In this document: positions 1 to 4,118 of the stretch, in pieces
Position numbering within the stretch: position 1 is the first letter of the stretch
How the letters are laid out: every line of letters begins with the position of its first letter
NCBI GenBank assembly: GCA_934503275.1
Contig: CAKSVD010000041.1
Coordinates: 1-8,401 of the forward strand
Reading direction: 5' to 3'
Source: an uncultured Faecalibacterium sp.
Lineage (GTDB): Bacteria > Bacillota > Clostridia > Oscillospirales > Ruminococcaceae
Length of the DNA stretch: 8,401 nucleotides
Program-made: the position numbers and the translations under genes
Notes under the pieces: model-generated
Seen by the model: the letters and a program-made list of their open reading frames with translations, nothing else
Database searches by the model: none
Told to the model about the DNA's origin: nothing

Positions 1-482
1 GGTACCTCTTTGTGCTCATAGGCGGTCACTGCGCCGTTTTCCAGCGTCAGCAGGCCGTAGGTGTCCGGGCCGGTGTAGCACCGCCCGCAGGAGCCGGGGT
101 TGAACAAAAACACCTTGCCCCGCTGCTCCGCGTGGGGAATATGAGAGTGGCCGAACAGTGCCACCTCTGCGCCCCGGGCGGCGGCGGCGTCCGCCAGCGT
201 ATCCAGATCGTATTTTACGCCATACATATGGCCGTGCGTATAGAAAACCACCGTCTGATCAAAGCCCGCCAAGCCGTCCAGCGGCTCCAGTGCACCAAAA
301 TCGCAGTTACCAGCCACGGAATACACCCGCAGATGCGGGAAGAAGGCCAGCGCCTGCTCCAGATCCCGCAGACCGTCCCCCAAAAAGATCACGGCGTCCG
401 CGTTTTTCTGCTCTTTGTTCAAAATGCGCTCAATGGCACCACGCGCACCGTGGCTGTCGCTCAGGATCAGTAGTTTTGTCAC
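1..482 (-). CDS. yfcE: YfcE-family metallophosphoesterase (partial, C-terminus beyond window)
   Basis: A calcineurin-like phosphodiesterase of the small YfcE/MJ0936 group, which hydrolyse phosphodiester bonds using two divalent metals; the physiological substrate is unknown. Reading from a GTG at 482 gives 160 full codons with no stop before the edge. All metal-binding motifs are visible in order: DSH at residues 9-11, GDG at 35-37, GNCD at 58-61, THGH at 82-85, GHSH at 111-114 and NPGS at 128-131. Family members run about 155-185 residues, so only a few residues should be missing. The GTG start is chosen because the protein then begins VTKLLILSDSHG, as expected for the family, and AGGAGG lies 10 bases upstream. 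It starts 22 bases after the rsmI stop, so it is very likely the last or a late gene of the trmN-rsmI operon. The family assignment is secure; the exact substrate is not. Confidence 0.92.
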   Translation of the reverse strand, partial: MTKLLILSDSHGARGAIERILNKEQKNADAVIFLGDGLRDLEQALAFFPHLRVYSVAGNCDFGALEPLDGLAGFDQTVVFYTHGHMYGVKYDLDTLADAAAARGAEVALFGHSHIPHAEQRGKVFLFNPGSCGRCYTGPDTYGLLTLENGAVTAYEHKEV

Positions 483-504
483 GGAAAAATATCCTCCTCT
501 ATCC

Positions 505-1353
505 TCATTCAGCAGTCTGTTGCAACAGCAGCAGCTGCTTGTACACTTCGCTCTTGGAATAGGCTGTGCCCTGCGCAGCAGCCTTGGCGGCGGCGGAAGC
601 ACTGAAGCCCTCGCTGGTCAGCGCAAAGGCGCGCTGCGCCGCCTGCTCCAGTGTCAGCGCTTCCTCGTCGGCGGAAGCGGCGGGCGCGCCCGCCATCACC
701 AGTACATACTCGCCCCGGGGCTCGGCGGCGCGGTAGTGCTCCACGGCTTCGCCCAGGGTGGTTTTCCAGATCTCCTCGTGGAGCTTGGTCAGTTCCCGGC
801 ACAGGGTGATGCTGCGGTCTGCGCCAAAGGCGGCGGTCAGGTCATCCAGCGTGGTGCGCAGCTTGTGGGGCGCTTCGTAAAAGATAACGGTGCGCTTTTC
901 CTGCAAAAGTTCGGCCAGACGCTCCTTTTTCTGCTTGCGGTTCACCGGCAGAAAGCCCTCGAACACCCAGCGGGAGGTGTCCTGCCCGGAGACCGCCAGC
1001 GCCGTGACGCAGGCAGAAGCAGCCGGAATGGGCACCACCCTGATGCCCCGCGCCAGCGCGTCCCGCACGATGACCTCGCCCGGGTCGGACACGCAGGGCA
1101 TGCCGGCGTCACTGCACAAGGCGCAACTCTCCCCTGCCTCGATGCGCTGCAAAATGGCCTCGCCCTTCTGCAAGGCGTGCTCATAGTAGCTGACCATGGG
1201 CTTTTTCAGCCCCAGATAATTCAGCAGCTTCATGGTCACACGGGTGTCCTCGGCGGCGATAAAGTCGGCCGTGCCAAAGGTGGCAGCCACCCGGGGCGGC
1301 ATATCCTCCAGATTGCCGATGGGGGTCGCCACGATGTAGAGAGTTCCTGCCAT
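505..1353 (-). CDS. rsmI: 16S rRNA (cytidine(1402)-2'-O)-methyltransferase RsmI
   Basis: RsmI uses S-adenosylmethionine to methylate the 2'-hydroxyl of C1402 in the decoding centre of 16S rRNA. The 282-residue product is close to the E. coli length (286). Tetrapyrrole-methylase-fold motifs are visible: YIVATPIGNLEDMPPR near the N-terminus, AAEDTR at 33-38, SDAGMPCVSDPG at 81-92, FYEAPHKL at 158-165 and CRELTKLHEE at 185-194. A C-terminal helical part (about 230-282) ends in a KSEVYKQLL-type stretch. Two positions differ from common forms: the glycine of the usual PIPG motif is alanine (PIPAASA, 108-114), and the usual SDAGTP is SDAGMP. The ATG is preceded by GGAGG five bases upstream, inside a 15-base gap after the trmN stop, indicating co-transcription. 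It corresponds to B. subtilis yabC. Identification is firm. Confidence 0.97.
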   Translation of the reverse strand: MAGTLYIVATPIGNLEDMPPRVAATFGTADFIAAEDTRVTMKLLNYLGLKKPMVSYYEHALQKGEAILQRIEAGESCALCSDAGMPCVSDPGEVIVRDALARGIRVVPIPAASACVTALAVSGQDTSRWVFEGFLPVNRKQKKERLAELLQEKRTVIFYEAPHKLRTTLDDLTAAFGADRSITLCRELTKLHEEIWKTTLGEAVEHYRAAEPRGEYVLVMAGAPAASADEEALTLEQAAQRAFALTSEGFSASAAAKAAAQGTAYSKSEVYKQLLLLQQTAE

Positions 1354-1368
1354 AATTACCTCCTGAAT

Positions 1369-2043
1369 TTATCGTCCGTACAGCGCCGCCCCGGCGCGGA
1401 TGAGCACGTCCGGCTCCACCCGCAGGCCGGTCTTACGGTTCTTCTGGGCTTCCACAAGGAACAGCCACGGAGCGTTTTCCGGGGCGTTCTTCACAAAGGC
1501 CAGCCGCTTGGGCTCCAGCCGATGGGCGCGCAGCACGGCAAGCACTTCGGCCAGCCGCTCGGGGCGGTGACACAGCGCCAGCCGTCCGCCGTCCTTCAAA
1601 AGCCGGAAGCCGCAGGCACAGACATCCTCTAGCGTACAGGTGTTTTCGTGCCGGGCAAGGGCGTGGGCGGCGTTTTTGCTCTGCGGCCCCTCGGTAAAAT
1701 AAGGGGGATTGCACGCGCACACGTCAAATTGCCCCTCGTCCTGCCGCCATGTGCGCAGGTCGGCACAGACGGGGGTAATGTGGGTAAGCTGCTGCTGCTC
1801 CACCGCGGCTGCCAGCAGGGCGCTGCCCTCGGGCTGCAGCTCCAGCGCGGTGCAGGGGCCGCAGTGCCCCCGGTCGTGCCATTCCAGCGCCACGATGCCG
1901 CAGCCGGAGCACAGGTCTGCGGCTTTCTGATTGCGCTTCGGCTCACAGAAGCGTGCCAGCAGCAGCGCGTCCGAGCCGAACCGGTGCTCCGGGGTGCAAT
2001 AGACCATAGTTCTATTATACAAAACTTCCGTAGAATGTTCCAT
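1369..2043 (-). CDS. trmN: TrmN-type tRNA (adenine-N6)-methyltransferase (YabB/YfiC family)
   Basis: A 224-residue Rossmann-fold methyltransferase of the TrmN6/YfiC family. In E. coli this family makes m6A37 in tRNA1(Val); the role of Gram-positive YabB is inferred by homology. Visible are the family N-terminus ending in RFGSDALLLARF (21-32), the SAM-binding loop DLCSGCG (43-49) and the N6-adenine methylase catalytic signature NPPY (112-115). The reading frame is open to an ATG at 2142, but I place the start at 2043 (MEHSTEVLYN): family members begin about 20 residues before the RFGSDA-like motif, and the upstream 33 residues look like translated leader (Cys, Phe, Arg rich). Weakness: the nearest purine-rich site (GGAAGG) is rather far from 2043, so a start at 2007 (MVYCTPEH) is possible. 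It heads the trmN-rsmI-yfcE unit. Confidence 0.9.
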   Translation of the reverse strand: MEHSTEVLYNRTMVYCTPEHRFGSDALLLARFCEPKRNQKAADLCSGCGIVALEWHDRGHCGPCTALELQPEGSALLAAAVEQQQLTHITPVCADLRTWRQDEGQFDVCACNPPYFTEGPQSKNAAHALARHENTCTLEDVCACGFRLLKDGGRLALCHRPERLAEVLAVLRAHRLEPKRLAFVKNAPENAPWLFLVEAQKNRKTGLRVEPDVLIRAGAALYGR

Positions 2044-2123
2044 AGACAGTGTGTCGTTTCCCTTCCAAAAAATGCAGGGTATTTTCCTGCGGAATTTGTG
2101 CATGAAACAAAAAGCGGGGCGGC

Positions 2124-2146
2124 TGCACAGCGTTTTGTGCACAGCG
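2124..2146. repeat. 9-bp direct repeat in the trmN leader
   Basis: TGCACAGCG occurs at 2124-2132 and again at 2138-2146, 14 bases apart start to start. The related core TGCACAG also occurs inside the terminator palindrome at 2218-2255. It lies in the untranslated region 80-100 bases before trmN. It could be an operator, part of the leader fold or chance; nothing in the sequence decides this. Confidence 0.35.
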
Positions 2147-2206
2147 CTCTTTTTTGATGCGGACGCGCCGAGCTGCTTTTTTTACAGGAAAGAGCAGGTT
2201 TACTTT

Positions 2207-2215
2207 ATGATACCA
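2207..2215 (-). promoter_or_regulatory. possible extended -10 promoter for trmN-rsmI-yfcE
   Basis: Read on the minus strand, TGGTATCAT fits the extended -10 pattern (TGn + TATAAT-like, one mismatch), just downstream of the ferredoxin terminator. The position of a -35 (17 bases upstream) falls inside the terminator stem and matches poorly (TGTGCA). It is the best candidate I found in the 238-base gap between the ferredoxin gene and trmN. If real, it gives a leader of about 155 bases. Confidence 0.3.
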
Positions 2216-2216
2216 C

Positions 2217-2255
2217 AAAAAAGGACTGCTGCACAGCTGTGCAGCAGTCCTTTTT
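2217..2255 (-). terminator. perfect-palindrome intrinsic terminator after the ferredoxin gene
   Basis: Positions 2218-2255 are a perfect 38-base palindrome centred between 2236 and 2237: AAAAAGGACTGCTGCACAG followed by its exact reverse complement. On the minus strand the GC-rich stem is followed by six T, giving a canonical Rho-independent terminator 27 bases after the ferredoxin stop. Because T-runs flank both sides it would also work on the plus strand. It isolates the ferredoxin transcript from the trmN operon. Confidence 0.93.
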
Positions 2256-2281
2256 GATGCGTTTTCAGCAAAAACTACTGA

Positions 2282-2452
2282 TTATTCAGCAGCGATTGCA
2301 CCAGTGGGGCAAGCACCCTCGCAAGCACCGCAATCGATGCAGGAATCAGCGTTCACAACTGCAGCGCCGTTCTCGATGGTGATAGCGCCAACCGGGCAAG
2401 CGCCCTCGCAAGCGCCGCAGCCAACACATGCGTCAGAAACCTTGTGTGCCAT
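2282..2452 (-). CDS. 2[4Fe-4S] ferredoxin, clostridial type (56 aa)
   Basis: A small soluble low-potential electron carrier of the type that serves pyruvate:ferredoxin oxidoreductase, hydrogenases and Rnf in anaerobes; the partner here is not shown by the window. The protein runs from MAHKVSDACVGCG to CPTGAIAAE and has two complete cluster motifs: C9-C12-C15-C19-P and C38-C41-C44-C48-P. Its length (56) is classic for clostridial ferredoxins. The two halves show the ancient internal duplication (CxxCGACEGACPxGAI twice). The start has AAGGAG (2461-2466 on the plus strand) at ideal spacing. Codon choice differs from the neighbours: Ala is almost always GCT/GCA and Val mostly GTT, the pattern of a highly expressed gene. 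It is monocistronic, with its own promoter (2550-2578) and strong terminator (2217-2255). Confidence 0.96.
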   Translation of the reverse strand: MAHKVSDACVGCGACEGACPVGAITIENGAAVVNADSCIDCGACEGACPTGAIAAE

Positions 2453-2472
2453 AATAAACTCTCCTTTTTATC

Positions 2473-2513
2473 CCGTGCCGATGTAATGTATGAAGAAACG
2501 TACCTTGGCACGG
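2473..2513 (-). promoter_or_regulatory. hairpin in the ferredoxin mRNA leader
   Basis: CCGTGCC (2473-2479) and GGCACGG (2507-2513) form a perfect 7-bp GC-rich stem with a 27-base loop. In the minus-strand transcript the stem ends seven bases before the AAGGAG ribosome-binding site. It may stabilise an abundant mRNA or modulate access to the site; the role is inference. Confidence 0.45.
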
Positions 2514-2549
2514 CCACGCACGCCCCCCGGAAATTGTATCCTTGTCTGC

Positions 2550-2578
2550 ATTCTAACAAAGCAGGCCGGAAAAGGCAA
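2550..2578 (-). promoter_or_regulatory. sigma-70-type promoter of the ferredoxin gene
   Basis: On the minus strand, TTGCCT (-35, 2573-2578 in plus coordinates, 4 of 6 consensus) and TAGAAT (-10, 2550-2555, 5 of 6) are separated by exactly 17 bases. A start near 2543 would give a leader of about 90 bases. A second -10-like TACAAT lies slightly downstream but lacks a good -35. Confidence 0.6.
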
Positions 2579-2600
2579 GACTAACCGTGTTGCCGTAACA

Positions 2601-2712
2601 ACAAAATAAAATATTTTGTGGGGTTGCACAAAAGCACGGCCTAACTTATAGCCAAAATTGCCGGAGATTTTTAGCAAAAATCACGAAATCCAGTTAGTTT
2701 TATAATACTAAC
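2601..2712. repeat. cluster of three short inverted repeats in an AT-rich stretch
   Basis: Three symmetrical elements lie within 112 bases upstream of the ferredoxin promoter: ACAAAATA-N3-TATTTTGT (2601-2619), GATTTTT-N3-AAAAATC (2666-2682) and GTTAGT-N8-ACTAAC (2693-2712). CTAAC/GTTAG also recurs singly at 2581-2585 and 2641-2645. The spacing and composition suit protein-binding sites better than RNA stems, but no regulator can be named. Confidence 0.5.
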
Positions 2713-2722
2713 CGCAAGCAAA

Positions 2723-2753
2723 CCCTCTCAGGCGCTCCCGCGCCGGATGAGGG
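2723..2753 (-). terminator. weak hairpin downstream of ricT
   Basis: The outer arms CCCTC/GAGGG and inner arms GGCGC/GCGCC pair around a short TCCC loop, with an internal asymmetric bulge. On the minus strand it is followed only by TTTGCTTG, so it would be a poor intrinsic terminator. It sits 15 bases after the ricT stop and is the only candidate end for that transcript. It could instead be a small intergenic repeat. Confidence 0.35.
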
Positions 2754-2768
2754 CGCACGCCATTATGC

Positions 2769-3710
2769 TCATTCCTTTTCACTTGCGCGGCGGCGGGGGC
2801 AGGCGGGGCGCTTTTCGTCATCGGAGCTTGCCACCACCGGGGCGGGGTTGCGCACGCCGGAGTAATCGTCGTCCGGGTCGGGACGGCGGGGCGGGCGCTT
2901 GCCGCCGCTCACATACTCGCACACGCCTACCTTGTAGTACCGGGGTGCAAGGCTCTCGGTGCCGCAGCGCACCCGCAGGTAGCCGGACACCGGGTTCACC
3001 TCCAGCACGGTGCCCAGACCGTCCGGGGTGCGCACCGTGCTGCCCACCATGGGCATGATGCTGTTCAGGTACTCGTAGGCGCTCTCCTCGTAGGCAAGGC
3101 AGCACATCAGGCGGCCGCAGGCGCCGCTGATCTTGGTGGGGTTCAGCGAAAGGCCCTGCTCCTTGGCCATCTTGATGGAAACGGGCTGGAAGTCCTTCAA
3201 AAAGCGGCTGCAGCAGAAGGGCTGGCCGCAGATGCCCAGACCGCCGATCATCTTGCTCTCGTCGCGCACGCCGATCTGGCGCAGTTCGATGCGGGTGTGG
3301 AAGATGCCGGCCAGATCCTTGACCAGTTCCCGGAAGTCCACCCGTCCGTCGGCGGTAAAGTAGAACATGATCTTGGAGCGGTCCAGCGTGTACTCGGCCT
3401 CCACCAGCTTCATCTCCAGCCCGTGGCGGGCGATGCACTCCTGACAGGTGCGGTAGGCGCGCTTTTCGTCCTCGCGGTTCTGGCGCATCCGGCGGATATC
3501 CACGCTGTCAGCCATGCGGGTGATAGGCTTCAGCGCCTTGGGCACGGCTGCATCGGCCAGCTCCCGCACGCCCTGCACCACCTCGCCGCATTCCACGCCG
3601 CGGGCAGTCTCCACAATCACGTACTCTCCGGCATGGATAGTGGCATCACCGGGATCAAAATAATAGCTTTTGCCGTTTTCCTTGAAACGGACCGAAATAA
3701 CTTTTTTCAT
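2769..3710 (-). CDS. ricT: RicT (YaaT, PSP1-family) component of the RNase Y-regulating Ric complex
   Basis: A cytoplasmic PSP1-domain protein. In B. subtilis RicT forms a complex with RicA and RicF that carries [4Fe-4S] clusters and promotes RNase Y-dependent mRNA maturation, affecting sporulation, competence and biofilm formation. The 313-residue product starts MKKVISVRFK. The Cys-rich core is intact: C161, C166 and C167 in LGICGQPFCCSRFL, then C198, C203 and C204 in GACGRLMCCLAYEE. The segment NPTKISGACGR between the clusters is typical of the family. It is longer than B. subtilis YaaT (about 275) because of a charged, Pro/Arg/Asp-rich, probably disordered tail from about 270 on. GAGGA lies five bases before the ATG. 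It is transcribed away from the RND gene, from a promoter at 3773-3801. No ricA or ricF gene is in the window. Confidence 0.96.
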   Translation of the reverse strand: MKKVISVRFKENGKSYYFDPGDATIHAGEYVIVETARGVECGEVVQGVRELADAAVPKALKPITRMADSVDIRRMRQNREDEKRAYRTCQECIARHGLEMKLVEAEYTLDRSKIMFYFTADGRVDFRELVKDLAGIFHTRIELRQIGVRDESKMIGGLGICGQPFCCSRFLKDFQPVSIKMAKEQGLSLNPTKISGACGRLMCCLAYEESAYEYLNSIMPMVGSTVRTPDGLGTVLEVNPVSGYLRVRCGTESLAPRYYKVGVCEYVSGGKRPPRRPDPDDDYSGVRNPAPVVASSDDEKRPACPRRRASEKE

Positions 3711-3737
3711 AGTGTTCCTCGTTTTTGTATCGGATAA

Positions 3738-3760
3738 GCCCCTTTCAAGGGGCGCTTTTT
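3738..3760 (+). terminator. short terminator-like hairpin in the ricT leader region
   Basis: GCCCCTT-TC-AAGGGGC (3738-3753) is a perfect stem. On the plus strand it is followed by GC and five T (3756-3760), resembling an intrinsic terminator for plus-strand RNA. On the minus strand it lies in the ricT 5' leader and lacks a T-run. Direction and role are uncertain. Confidence 0.35.
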
Positions 3761-3772
3761 CAGTCTGTTGTT

Positions 3773-3801
3773 AGTATACCATAATCAAAAGCACATTTCT
3801 A
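3773..3801 (-). promoter_or_regulatory. promoter of ricT (extended -10)
   Basis: On the minus strand TATACT (-10, 3773-3778, 5 of 6) is directly preceded by TGG, forming an extended -10. TAGAAA (-35, 3796-3801, 4 of 6) lies 17 bases upstream. The predicted start near 3766 gives a leader of about 55 bases that includes the 3738-3753 hairpin. Confidence 0.65.
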
Positions 3802-3896
3802 TGCAAAAAGAAAAGTCTTTGTATCCCCTAAAATTTTCCCTCCCCTGCAATGATCCGCCCTGCTCAACCGTATGCAGTATGGAAAAAAGTGTCGAA

Positions 3897-3935
3897 ATTC
3901 TGTCCGGCGGCAGAAGGGAGGAAAGCGGACAGAAT
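3897..3935. repeat. inverted repeat with 10-bp perfect arms in the divergent promoter region
   Basis: ATTCTGTCCG (3897-3906) and CGGACAGAAT (3926-3935) are exact reverse complements separated by 19 bases. The repeat lies about 75 bases upstream of the RND -35 and about 95 bases upstream of the ricT -35, so a DNA-bound regulator could affect either gene. In plus-strand RNA it would form a stem-loop, with a competing CCGGC/GCCGG stem (3904-3908 with 3936-3940) followed by TTTTT. Its role is unassigned. Confidence 0.5.
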
Positions 3936-4011
3936 GCCGGTTTTTGCAGGGCAAAGTTGTGCGTTTCGCAGATTTTGACAAAACTTTCGCAAAAGATTCG
4001 CCGCCCCGCTA

Positions 4012-4039
4012 TTGAAAGCGCACACCTTGCGTGTATAAT
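4012..4039 (+). promoter_or_regulatory. near-consensus sigma-70 promoter of the RND exporter gene
   Basis: TTGAAA (4012-4017, 5 of 6) and TATAAT (4034-4039, 6 of 6) are separated by 16 bases. Transcription should begin near 4046, giving a leader of about 73 bases. This is the strongest promoter-like sequence in the window, which suggests substantial basal expression unless repressed. A separate TTGACA at 3975-3980 has no partner -10. Confidence 0.78.
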
Positions 4040-4118
4040 AGGAATGTTAGGAACTCATTGCCCCAAAGAGGGAGAAAATGCTGCGCCGGGCGGTGCGGCA
4101 GAGAAACGGTAGGATAAG

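Larger units (their letters stand above)
2453..2768. other. 316-base gap between ricT and the ferredoxin gene: control region, no gene
   Basis: No plausible coding sequence. Going with minus-strand transcription it holds: a weak hairpin after ricT (2723-2753); an AT-rich stretch with three inverted repeats (2601-2712); the ferredoxin promoter (2550-2578); a leader of about 90 bases with a 7-bp stem (2473-2479 with 2507-2513); and the ferredoxin ribosome-binding site (2461-2466). The AT content of 2590-2712 contrasts sharply with the GC-rich genes around it. Confidence 0.75.
3711..4118. other. 408-base divergent control region between ricT and the RND exporter gene
   Basis: No convincing gene. 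It contains, left to right: the ricT ribosome-binding site; a short GC hairpin (3738-3753); the ricT promoter (3773-3801); an AT-rich stretch (3781-3840); an inverted repeat with 10-bp arms (3897-3935); two copies of TTTCGCA 21 bases apart (3964-3970 and 3985-3991); a near-consensus plus-strand promoter (4012-4039); and a leader of about 70 bases before the RND start. No regulator gene lies next to the exporter. Confidence 0.75.

Noticed and set aside
415..1632. Plus-strand ORF of 405 codons across rsmI and the trmN 3' end
   Set aside because: Antisense shadow of two clearly identified genes; composition is not protein-like.
2007..2040. TATAAT-like hexamer (minus strand) just inside the trmN coding start
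   Set aside because: It encodes family-consistent residues (LYNR), lacks a -35 match at proper spacing and would remove the conserved N-terminus.
2701..2706. Plus-strand TATAAT inside the GTTAGT inverted repeat
   Set aside because: No -35 at any reasonable spacing, and transcription would run only antisense into ricT.
3934..3978. 14-codon ORF (MPVFAGQSC...) after a GGGAGG site in the inverted-repeat loop
   Set aside because: Lies upstream of the identified RND promoter, with long spacing from the putative site and no evidence it is transcribed.
3768..4112. Plus-strand ORF of 114 codons in the divergent control region
   Set aside because: Starts with TTG without a ribosome-binding site, overlaps both promoters and the inverted repeat, and has no recognisable domain.
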